This document shows positions 1 through 7,941 of a stretch of DNA of 64,000 nucleotides, one piece after another. The position numbers and the translations under genes were made by a program. The notes beneath the pieces were generated by a model, which worked only from the letters and a program-made list of their open reading frames with translations, was not told the DNA's origin and did no database searches. The stretch covers positions 1,240,001 through 1,304,000 of the forward strand of contig NZ_OY787464.1 in assembly GCF_963678845.1 (NCBI RefSeq), in the 5' to 3' direction. Numbering within the stretch: the stretch's first letter is position 1; every line of letters begins with the position of its first letter. Source of the stretch: an uncultured Bacteroides sp. (GTDB lineage Bacteria; Bacteroidota; Bacteroidia; Bacteroidales; Bacteroidaceae).

Positions 1-1826
1 CCGTAGAAATCTATCTTGATATCAAGACAGATTCTATCAGATTTACCTTCAAGGAAATTGAGGAAAGTCATAACAACATGATCCACATCATCAGGATGAG
101 TCTGTAAAAGAATATCATCCAAAGATTTTGTCAGGCTCTTCATTTCGTGCTGAAAATAGCTTTTTTTCTGATAATCATAATCAAAAGTAACCAAACGATT
201 CTTAACATCCCATACCCAAGAAATAATGTCTCCCGCATCCATAACCATGGCCAGCTGGTTATTACTCGTCAGCAGCTTCCTTTGAATGGCTTTTAATTCG
301 GTTACATCCCAACCGGTAAACAGCATATAAGCAGGCATGCCTTCGCTCTTTATAAGAGTCTTAGTCATATTAGTGGAGTGTAACTTACCATCTGAATACA
401 TCATATCCATTTCATAACTTACAGAGTGTCCCTGTCTCATCAGCCTATTATCCATTTCCTGATGTCTTTTGTATACTTCTTCGGAAAATAGCTCTTTATT
501 GGTTTTCCCAATCGCATCTTCCGATTTTATCTGGGTTATCTCCTCTATTTTCTTATTCCAATAAATGAACTTGTTGCTACCAAAGTCTCTTACAGATACA
601 GCTACTGGTATATTATCAAGAACATTGGTGAAGAATGATTTCATTTCTTCATTCATGTTTTTTTCTTTCTTCAAAAACCAGATCTTTGAAAGAAGAATAG
701 AGAAGCATATTAATAAAAGGCTTATAACGGACACTAACAGAATTATATTCTGTTCAATAAAGCCTATCGGTTTCTGATAATAGACAGCATTAGAGGGAAA
801 TAGCTTCTTATCAAGACCAGCTTGAATCAAATGAACATAATTCAAATGAGCTTTTGGCATAGCTGCTAGTTGAAAAGGTATGTCGCTTGCTTTTTTCCCC
901 TCAAGAATCCGATTTAGTATTTCTCCGGATTTCGTTCCATAATCTTCACAAGTTGAATAATAACCTCCTGTAAAATTGCCTAAATCAGTTTCAAAGTCCG
1001 TCAAACCAAAAACCGGGGAATTGGTAAAGCTACTGATCATTTTCTCCGTTCTGTTATTTAGAGGAGCACCCTCGGCCAAATTACGATCTTCATACCATCC
1101 ATGATATAGTAAGCCGGTATTTTTATCCATTTGAGATAAAGAATTCAATAGATCATTTGTTTTAATATTTTTCTGACACAGTGAGATTTCTCCTAACTCA
1201 GGAAAATATTTCTTTCTTATATATTTAAAAAGAAATCTGTTATAAGAACTAGTGTATCGTTTGTCTGAAATGAATGCTACTTTGGTCATTTGAGGCATCA
1301 GCCTTTTCATTAGTTGCATGGTTTCCTTTATGTAAACAGGATGAAAGACACCTGTTACATTGAAACCTTTAGCAGCTTCTTTGTATGGAATAAGCATTTT
1401 TGAATCAATTTCTTTTCTTAAAATAAGATTGTCAAGAGATACAGTATACCTTTTTGCAGAAGAAAGCACTATTGGAATATTCTTCCAAGACTGAGGCAGA
1501 GTACTACGATAAACAATCCATCCGGCCTCTCCTATAACAACAACAGCTTTAGGTTTAAACTTATAATCGCGGTATAAACTATCAGCCCTATGAGATACCT
1601 CTTTCATTGAGGAGAATCTACAATCGTTAAGATATTCAATGCAGATAGATATATTTTTCTTCTTATCAATTGATTTAATTATTTTATCCTGAATATTCTC
1701 TGCCCATTGATTACCTTCATTATATGAGTTGATAATCAACACATAACTACCAATCTGTGCGGTTGCTGTTTCAACAAAGAATAACATAAAAATAAACAAG
1801 ATCTTAAAAAGTCTGTATAATTTCAT
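1..1826 (-). CDS. Membrane PAS-domain sensor kinase, N-terminal part (cut at window start)
   Basis: I translated this frame by hand: it is open from an ATG at 1826 to the window edge, giving 608 codons with no stop. Residues 1-23 form a signal peptide or membrane anchor ending TATAQ. Residues about 25-345 resemble a periplasmic ABC-type substrate-binding domain (start SYVLIINSYNEG, later VAFISDKRYTSSYNRF). A single membrane segment lies at about 358-382 (IILLVSVISLLLICFSILL). A PAS domain follows at about 392-505 (FFTNVLDNIPVAVSVRD, ending FTGWDVTELKAIQ), and a second PAS-like segment begins near 515 (MVMDAGDIISWVWDV). The histidine kinase core, and perhaps a receiver, would lie beyond the left edge. 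Architecture and neighbours suggest a sensor of a small periplasmic ligand. The ligand is unknown, and the kinase identity is inferred from the domain order. Confidence 0.85.
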   Translation of the reverse strand, partial: MKLYRLFKILFIFMLFFVETATAQIGSYVLIINSYNEGNQWAENIQDKIIKSIDKKKNISICIEYLNDCRFSSMKEVSHRADSLYRDYKFKPKAVVVIGEAGWIVYRSTLPQSWKNIPIVLSSAKRYTVSLDNLILRKEIDSKMLIPYKEAAKGFNVTGVFHPVYIKETMQLMKRLMPQMTKVAFISDKRYTSSYNRFLFKYIRKKYFPELGEISLCQKNIKTNDLLNSLSQMDKNTGLLYHGWYEDRNLAEGAPLNNRTEKMISSFTNSPVFGLTDFETDLGNFTGGYYSTCEDYGTKSGEILNRILEGKKASDIPFQLAAMPKAHLNYVHLIQAGLDKKLFPSNAVYYQKPIGFIEQNIILLVSVISLLLICFSILLSKIWFLKKEKNMNEEMKSFFTNVLDNIPVAVSVRDFGSNKFIYWNKKIEEITQIKSEDAIGKTNKELFSEEVYKRHQEMDNRLMRQGHSVSYEMDMMYSDGKLHSTNMTKTLIKSEGMPAYMLFTGWDVTELKAIQRKLLTSNNQLAMVMDAGDIISWVWDVKNRLVTFDYDYQKKSYFQHEMKSLTKSLDDILLQTHPDDVDHVVMTFLNFLEGKSDRICLDIKIDFY

Positions 1827-2360
1827 CGTTTAGCGTTTATATATAGGCATTTACAGAAATAATTTTTATCTGCATTTTTATAACTAAATCAGTAACATTT
1901 AGATAATATATATTACAAACCTAAAAAAAAACTACGATATTGCTTCTATTTTATCAGCATTATTTTCTTTATATAATGGGAATTATAGAACTGATCTAAC
2001 AAAGAGACAGGAAACTACAACCTTTTTTCAAGATGTAGTTTCCCATATCTTCAGAATATATATACTTTCCTAATTCTATCGAATTGAAATTTTATATATA
2101 CAATTTAAAAGAACGTCAGTGACCGCTATGATATTTTTTTGAAGCCGATATACTAAACTTTGATGGAAAGAGCATTCAACCTTTCAATATGCCTCATCAA
2201 CTCAGGCAATAGACCACACGAGTCCATCGAAAAATACAGTATGTATAAAAAATCAAATTTCAGTATATAATTTCTCCAACATTTGTGACATTTCAAAGGT
2301 AAATGAGACTAATATACAGAGCCCTTTTTCACAAAATAAAACAGTCTATAATATATTAAA
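1827..2360. other. Divergent intergenic region with possible small transcript on the minus strand
   Basis: This 534-base AT-rich gap separates two divergent genes. On the minus strand a TACCTTTG box (2294-2301) matches the Bacteroides -7 consensus. A perfect 10-bp hairpin, GGAAACTACA/TGTAGTTTCC, lies at 2010-2043. Between them a minus-strand frame is open for more than 50 codons and stops at 2153-2155. Its last ATG (2227) would give a 24-residue peptide, MDSCGLLPELMRHIERLNAL plus four more. I do not recognise it. It may be a gene remnant, a small peptide or chance. I see no clear -7 box for the protease gene starting at 2361. Confidence 0.35.
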
Positions 2361-5300
2361 ATGAAAAAAATCTATGTTATTTTTATTGTCTCAATGATAA
2401 TGACAATAAATGCTTTTGGACAAGACAGTCCACTCTGGCTGCGATATACAGCTATATCGCCCGACGGTAAGACTATTCTTTTCACTTACAAAGGAGACAT
2501 TTATTCGGTTCCTGCAACCGGTGGAAATGCTACTCCATTGACAATAAGTGAATCTTACGAGTATTGCCCTGTATGGAGCAAAGATGGAAAGAGCATTGCA
2601 TTTGCTTCCGATCGCTATGGTAACTTCGATGTCTTTGTAATGCCTGCTTCCGGTGGTGAAGCCAAGCGTCTTACTTTTTATTCTGGTAATGAAACTCCAA
2701 CCAGCTTTACTGCCGACAATAAGCATGTACTGTTCTCTGCCTACAGACAGGATTTGGTAACAAACGCAGAATTTCCTGTTTCGGTTATAAGTGAACTCTA
2801 CAGTGTACCTGTGGAAGGTGGAAGGGTATCGCAAGTATTTACCACTCCTGCACTTAACGCTACAGTAAATAGTACGGGTGATAAATTAATCTATGACGAT
2901 GTTAAGGGTTATGAGAATTTATGGAGAAAACATCATACTTCTTCTATTGCCCATGATATCTGGACGTATGATTTTGGTACAAAGAAGTATACCAAGCTGA
3001 CTAGTTTCAATGGTGAAGATCGCAATCCGGTTTTCGATTCAAATAATAATGATTTCTATTATCTGAGCGAGCAGAGCGGTTCTTTCAATGTATACAAAAG
3101 TTCTTTGAACAATCCGGCAAGTAGTCAGGTGCTGACTCATTTTACCAAGAATCCGGTACGTTTCCTTACTTCATCATCCAATAATACTCTTTGCTTTAGC
3201 TATAATGGCGAGGTGTATACTTTGCTACCTGGTAGTGAGCCAAAGAAAGTTAATATCAATATTGCCAATGACGGACGTTCATCACTGGACAAGATTATTC
3301 CTGTGAACGGTGGCTTTACTGAAGCCAAACTATCTCCTAATGGAAAAGAGTTTGCTTATATTTACCACGGCGAGATTTTCGTTACTAGCGTAGAAGGTGG
3401 CATCACCAAACGTATAACCAACACTCCCTGGCAGGAAAGAAGTGTAAGCTTCAGCCCCGATGGAAAATCATTAGTATATGCTGCTGAAAAAGATAATAAC
3501 TGGAACATTTACACAACAAAGATCGTAAGAAAGGAAGAACCATATTTCTATGCTTCAACCGTTTTGAAGGAAGAACCTGTTATTGCTACTCAGGCAGAAG
3601 AGTTTCAACCAGCTTTCTCTCCCGACGGAAAAGAGGTAGCTTATCTGGAAAACCGTGTTACACTCAAGGTTATCAACCTGAAATCTAAAGTTACACGTAC
3701 CATTATGGCTGCCGACAAGAATTACTCGTATGCCGATGGCGATCAGTACTATATATGGTCACCAGACAGTAAGTGGTTCCTTGTTAAGTTTGGTGCTCCT
3801 GAAAGTGTTATGAGTTCCGAAGTTGGTTTGGTATCAGCTGATGGAAAAGGTGAGATTAAGAACCTCACTCTGAGCGGATATGATGATTTCGGGCCTAAAT
3901 GGGTGCTAGATGGTAAAGCTATGATCTGGGGATCTACAAGAAATGGAACCCGCCAACAAGGGGGATCAATGGTTAGCGATGATGTGTATGCTATGTTCTT
4001 CTCGAAAGATGCGTTCGACCGCTTTAACCTCTCCAAAGAAGACTTTGCTCTGCTAAAGGAACAAGAAAAGAATAAGGAACAAGATAAGAGCAAAGACAAA
4101 AAGAGTACTTCTCTCAAGAAAGGTAAAAAAGATGCCAAAGATAAGGCTGAAAAAGACTCGGTAAAGAAAGATATTGCTATCGACTGGGAAAACCTGACCG
4201 ATCGTAAAAAGAAGCTTACTACTTACACCGGAGCTACTAGCGACTGGGTTTTATCTAAAGACGGAGAAAAATTATTCTATCTAACCGAGGTGGACAATGA
4301 CAACGATCTTTGGGTGACTGAGCTACGTAAGAAAGAGACTAAGTTATTAGCCAAACTAGGTGCAAGCAATCCTAATATGGAACTCTCTGCCGATGGAAAA
4401 TTTCTCTTCATAGAGGCTGGTGGAAAGGCGATGAAGGTTGACTGCGAATCGGGTAAATCTGAGCCCCTTAGTGTAAACAGCGAGATGGTGCTCGACAGAG
4501 CTGCTGAAAGAGAGTATATTTTTGACCATGCATGGCGTCAACTGAAAGAGAAATTCTATGTAGAGAATCTGCATGGCGTTGACTGGGAATTCTACCACAG
4601 TGAATACAAGAAATTTCTGCCATATATAAACAACAATTACGACTTCGCAGAATTGCTAAGTGAGATGCTTGGCGAGTTAAACGCTTCGCATACCGGAGGC
4701 GGATACCGCTACAATCAACCAATGTCTGACCAGACTGCTTCTCTGGGTCTGTTCTACGACTACAATTATACAGGAAAGGGACTTCGTGTGGCCGAAGTGA
4801 TTGAAAACGGACCACTTGATAAAGCTGCATCTAAAGTAAAACCTGGTACTGTTATTGAGAAGATAGACGGACAAGAACCTGATTCTGTTGACTTCTATCA
4901 GTTGCTAAATAGAAAAAACGGTAAGCTAACTTTACTTTCTGTTTACAATCCTACTACAAACAAGAGATGGGAAGAAACTGTGAAACCAATCTCTATTAAT
5001 GAAGAAAGTGAATTGCTTTACAAACGTTGGGTAAAAAACCGTCGTCAGGAGGTTGAAGAACTCTCCGGCGGTAAGATTGGTTACATCCACGTTCGTGCAA
5101 TGGACGATGCAAGCATGAGAACTGTTTACGAAGAAGCTTTAGGACGCTACATTGGCAAAGATGCTTTGATCATTGACACCCGCTTTAATGGTGGTGGAAA
5201 TATCCACGAACAACTGTCTGACTTCCTGAATGGAAAGAGATACATGGACATTATTCCTCACGGACAATATGTAGGTTCTGAACCGGGTGAGAAATGGACA

Positions 5301-5618
5301 AAACCATCTATTGTTCTTGTGGGTGAAGGTAACTATTCTGATGCTCACTTATTCCCGGTTGCTTACAAACTGAAAGGCGTTGGCAAGACTTTGGGTATGC
5401 CTGTACCTGGAACCGGAACGTATGTATGGTGGGAAACTCAAATTGATCCTACTCTGTATTTCGGGATTCCAATGGGCGGTTGGCGTACTCCTGACGGAAA
5501 GTTCTGTGAGAATAACCAACTTGAGCCAGACATCAAAGTACTTAATAACCCAGACATTCTTTCCTCCGGAAGAGATGAACAGATTGAAGCTGCTGTAAAG
5601 GAATTGATGAAGAAATAA
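2361..5618 (+). CDS. Tricorn-like S41 family peptidase, periplasmic
   Basis: This is a 1085-residue secreted protease of the tricorn/S41 type. A signal peptide (residues 1-20, ending NAFGQ) is followed by WD40-like PD40 beta-propeller repeats (LTISESYEYCPVWSKDGKSI, FSPDGKSLVYA) to about residue 720, then a helical segment, a PDZ-like domain near 795-870, and the tail-specific protease fold near 890-1085. Candidate catalytic residues match the tricorn pattern: Ser776-His777 (NASHTGG), nucleophile Ser993 next to Asp994 (GNYSDAH) and Glu1050 (FCENNQ). A lysine-rich low-complexity stretch at about 566-605 interrupts the second propeller. The enzyme presumably degrades peptides in the periplasm. 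It stands alone, and paired hairpins follow its stop codon. Family assignment is firm; the substrate is unknown. Confidence 0.93.
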   Translation: MKKIYVIFIVSMIMTINAFGQDSPLWLRYTAISPDGKTILFTYKGDIYSVPATGGNATPLTISESYEYCPVWSKDGKSIAFASDRYGNFDVFVMPASGGEAKRLTFYSGNETPTSFTADNKHVLFSAYRQDLVTNAEFPVSVISELYSVPVEGGRVSQVFTTPALNATVNSTGDKLIYDDVKGYENLWRKHHTSSIAHDIWTYDFGTKKYTKLTSFNGEDRNPVFDSNNNDFYYLSEQSGSFNVYKSSLNNPASSQVLTHFTKNPVRFLTSSSNNTLCFSYNGEVYTLLPGSEPKKVNINIANDGRSSLDKIIPVNGGFTEAKLSPNGKEFAYIYHGEIFVTSVEGGITKRITNTPWQERSVSFSPDGKSLVYAAEKDNNWNIYTTKIVRKEEPYFYASTVLKEEPVIATQAEEFQPAFSPDGKEVAYLENRVTLKVINLKSKVTRTIMAADKNYSYADGDQYYIWSPDSKWFLVKFGAPESVMSSEVGLVSADGKGEIKNLTLSGYDDFGPKWVLDGKAMIWGSTRNGTRQQGGSMVSDDVYAMFFSKDAFDRFNLSKEDFALLKEQEKNKEQDKSKDKKSTSLKKGKKDAKDKAEKDSVKKDIAIDWENLTDRKKKLTTYTGATSDWVLSKDGEKLFYLTEVDNDNDLWVTELRKKETKLLAKLGASNPNMELSADGKFLFIEAGGKAMKVDCESGKSEPLSVNSEMVLDRAAEREYIFDHAWRQLKEKFYVENLHGVDWEFYHSEYKKFLPYINNNYDFAELLSEMLGELNASHTGGGYRYNQPMSDQTASLGLFYDYNYTGKGLRVAEVIENGPLDKAASKVKPGTVIEKIDGQEPDSVDFYQLLNRKNGKLTLLSVYNPTTNKRWEETVKPISINEESELLYKRWVKNRRQEVEELSGGKIGYIHVRAMDDASMRTVYEEALGRYIGKDALIIDTRFNGGGNIHEQLSDFLNGKRYMDIIPHGQYVGSEPGEKWTKPSIVLVGEGNYSDAHLFPVAYKLKGVGKTLGMPVPGTGTYVWWETQIDPTLYFGIPMGGWRTPDGKFCENNQLEPDIKVLNNPDILSSGRDEQIEAAVKELMKK

Positions 5619-5634
5619 CTTAATGAAAGAAAAC

Positions 5635-5670
5635 GTCTGATCCGATTATCAAAGTAATCGGATTTCAGAC
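5635..5670. terminator. Hairpin after the protease gene
   Basis: GTCTGATCCGATTA (5635-5648) pairs with TAATCGGATTTCAGAC (5655-5670) around a short loop, 16 bases after the protease stop codon. No strong T tract follows, so termination may depend on the next hairpin as well. Confidence 0.55.
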
Positions 5671-5684
5671 TCCTAATAGATGAA

Positions 5685-5728
5685 AAAGGAGAATGTTGAG
5701 GGTATCCCTTACATTCTCCTTTCTTCGT
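5685..5728. terminator. Hairpin terminator between convergent genes
   Basis: AAAGGAGAATGT (5685-5696) pairs perfectly with ACATTCTCCTTT (5711-5722), followed by a T-rich tract on the plus strand. It lies between the convergent protease and SDR genes and can serve both, though the plus strand has the better T tract. Confidence 0.7.
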
Positions 5729-5755
5729 TTTGCAGTTATATTAATAACTATAAAA

Positions 5756-5835
5756 TCCATTGCCCAATGGCTGAAATTTATTGGTGAATAAATAGAGAAC
5801 CATTGCCCAATAAATTAAAATGATTAGCCAATGGT
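5756..5835. repeat. 21/22-bp period AT-rich repeat array (family A, intergenic copy 1)
   Basis: Four units share a ten-base core at regular spacing: ATTGCCCAAT at 5759, ATTGGTGAAT at 5780, ATTGCCCAAT at 5802 and ATTAGCCAAT at 5823, giving steps of 21, 22 and 21 bases. The joining sequence is AAATAAA-like. Weaker units may continue toward 5895, since TATAGCCGAT and TTAGCTAAAT keep roughly the same step. The same core recurs at 53727-53780 and inside the GH115 gene at 13925-13976. There are no unique spacers, so it is not a CRISPR. Confidence 0.8.
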
Positions 5836-5896
5836 TTTACCCTATTCATATACTCTGCCAAATGGTATAGCCGATTATATTTTAGCTAAATGTTTT

Positions 5897-6709
5897 CTAT
5901 ACTCCGCTGAACGAACTGAATCCACCATCAATAGGAAGTACCACTCCGGTAATGAAGCTGGCAGCATCACTGCAAAGGAACTGAACAGCGCCATTAAGCT
6001 CCTTGATATCACCAAAGCGCTTCATTGGAGTCTTTGCCAATACCTTCTGACTACGATCTGTCAACGAGCCATCCGGGTTAATAAGTACAGCTCTGTTCTG
6101 ATTGCCGATAAAGAATCCGGGAGCAATGGCGTTTACTCTGATCTTTTCGTTGAATTTAGTAGCCATCTCCATAGCCAACCATTTAGTAAATATCTCGATA
6201 CCACTCTTTGCAATAGAGTATCCCGGTACACGGGTCAACGCTTCAAATGTAGCCATTGATGAAACATTGATGATATTTCCAAATCCTTGTTTTGCCATTA
6301 TTTCACCAAAAATAAGGCAAGGGTAAACAGATCCGTTCAGATTGAGATCAACCACCTTATTCATGTCAGCAATCTTCATATCAAATATGGTCTGGTCTTG
6401 TGTTAGTGTTCCTCCGGGAATATTTCCACCAGCTGCATTTACAAGAATATCTACTCTTCCCCAACGATCAAGGATATTATCCTTCACCACATTAAGTTCT
6501 TCAACATCAAGTACGTTGCAAGTAATGCCCAGTACTTCACCTAATGGTGACAATTCAGCGATAACTTTATCTACATTCTCCTGATGAGCACCAATAATCA
6601 GAACTTTTGCACCGGCTTCGAGAAAGCCTCGTGCAATATTGCTACCCAATACTCCGGAACCACCAGTAACAATGGCTACTTTTCCGGCAATGCTAAACAT
6701 TTCGTTCAT
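5897..6709 (-). CDS. SDR family oxidoreductase, probable D-mannonate oxidoreductase (fructuronate reductase)
   Basis: A 270-residue classical short-chain dehydrogenase/reductase. The NAD(P)-binding motif TGGSGVLG is at residues 15-22, followed by NAAGG and the catalytic SSM...YSIAK triad, with the usual C-terminal FITGVVLPIDGG. It is cytosolic, with no signal peptide. It sits 51 bases downstream of mannonate dehydratase and shares that operon's direction. In Bacteroidetes an SDR protein commonly takes the place of UxuB, interconverting D-fructuronate and D-mannonate. The specific substrate is inferred from this neighbourhood, not from a diagnostic residue. It is the last gene of the uronate branch of the xylan locus. 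Confidence 0.85.
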   Translation of the reverse strand: MNEMFSIAGKVAIVTGGSGVLGSNIARGFLEAGAKVLIIGAHQENVDKVIAELSPLGEVLGITCNVLDVEELNVVKDNILDRWGRVDILVNAAGGNIPGGTLTQDQTIFDMKIADMNKVVDLNLNGSVYPCLIFGEIMAKQGFGNIINVSSMATFEALTRVPGYSIAKSGIEIFTKWLAMEMATKFNEKIRVNAIAPGFFIGNQNRAVLINPDGSLTDRSQKVLAKTPMKRFGDIKELNGAVQFLCSDAASFITGVVLPIDGGFSSFSGV

Positions 6710-6760
6710 TCTCTTATTTTGTTTTGTTTCCAGCCCAAATGTTAAGGGCGGAAGATATTT

Positions 6761-7933
6761 TTATTTTGATAATTCGTCTCTCACTGTTGCCATAATTCCA
6801 TCTACCTGAGCAAGTGCGAACATGCGTCCGTGGAAAGAATAACCGGGATTATAACCTTTGTCGCCATCATCAAGCATCAGTCTGCCGTGGTCTACACGCA
6901 TAGGCACTTCCGGTCTCTCTTTTTCAAAAATGCGGACCAGATCAATAACATGTCCTCTCCCACCCAGATGAGAAGATTCCATGAAGTTACCATCCGGTGT
7001 AGCCTCTGTACTGCGAAGATGCACAAAGTGAACACGATTCACATATTTCTTAGCCAATACAGGCACATCATTATGCAGTCCGGCACTCAGCGAACCGGCA
7101 CAAAACGTGAGTCCGTTGTGCGGATTATCAACCGCATGAAGGAACCAGTCGATGTCTGCCTCTCCGGCAACAATACGTGGAAGTCCAAGCATCTGGAAAG
7201 GAGGATCATCGGGATGTACACACATGTTTATTCCATATTCATCGCACACAGGCATAATTTGTTCCAGAAAGTATTTCATATTTGCACGAAGCGCATTCTT
7301 GTCAATCCCTTTGTATAAATCCAGTAATCTGTTGAAGATGGCTACCGGATTCTGATCGCCTTCCTTGATATTTCCATTCACAAAGCCTTGTGTCTTTACG
7401 ATAATGGTATTGATCAGATCGTCTTTCTCTGCTTCGGTAATGGTTTTATCCAGTTCACTAACCTTTACTAATTCCTCAGGTGTATAGTCCTTTTCAGCTC
7501 CCTCACGTTTCAGAATATGGCAGTCAAAGTAAGCAAAGCGGATTTTATCGAAGTAAAGCGAGCTGGTACCATCGGGCCATGGATGTTCCAGGTCCGTACG
7601 AATCCAGTCAATCACCGGCATAAAGTTGTAGCAAACTGTCTTCACACCTGCCTTACCCAGATTAGCCAGACTTACTTTGTAATTGGCTATCAGCTGATCC
7701 CTGTCCGCCCCGGCATACTTGATGCTTTCGCTAACGGGCAAACTCTCCACAACCGACCACCGAAGGCCTGCTGCTTCAATATAATCTTTAAGTTTCTTTA
7801 TCGCTTCGAGTGTCCATATTTCCCCATTGGGCACATCGTGCAGGGCAGTCACAATGCCCTCCACTCCTATCTGTCTCAGCATGGAAAGAGTAATCTTATC
7901 CTTCTTTCCGAACCATCTCCAGGTCTTTTCCAT
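6761..7933 (-). CDS. uxuA: D-mannonate dehydratase
   Basis: This 390-residue cytosolic enzyme dehydrates D-mannonate to 2-keto-3-deoxygluconate in hexuronate catabolism. The start MEKTWRWFGKKDKITLSMLR, the motif NFMPVIDWIRTDL, the metal-site segment CVHPDDPPF and the later HFVHLRSTEATPDGNFMESS are typical of the UxuA TIM-barrel family, and the length is the usual one. The gene ends 51 bases before the SDR gene and starts only 8 bases after the GH67 alpha-glucuronidase stop. The three genes therefore look co-transcribed: glucuronic acid released from xylan outside the cytoplasm would be isomerised, reduced and then dehydrated here. Identification is very secure. Confidence 0.97.
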   Translation of the reverse strand: MEKTWRWFGKKDKITLSMLRQIGVEGIVTALHDVPNGEIWTLEAIKKLKDYIEAAGLRWSVVESLPVSESIKYAGADRDQLIANYKVSLANLGKAGVKTVCYNFMPVIDWIRTDLEHPWPDGTSSLYFDKIRFAYFDCHILKREGAEKDYTPEELVKVSELDKTITEAEKDDLINTIIVKTQGFVNGNIKEGDQNPVAIFNRLLDLYKGIDKNALRANMKYFLEQIMPVCDEYGINMCVHPDDPPFQMLGLPRIVAGEADIDWFLHAVDNPHNGLTFCAGSLSAGLHNDVPVLAKKYVNRVHFVHLRSTEATPDGNFMESSHLGGRGHVIDLVRIFEKERPEVPMRVDHGRLMLDDGDKGYNPGYSFHGRMFALAQVDGIMATVRDELSK

Positions 7934-7941
7934 TTATCTTT

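Noticed and set aside
5831..6259. 142-codon plus-strand open frame
   Set aside because: It lies antisense to the SDR gene and starts in the repeat array; the minus-strand protein has all SDR motifs.
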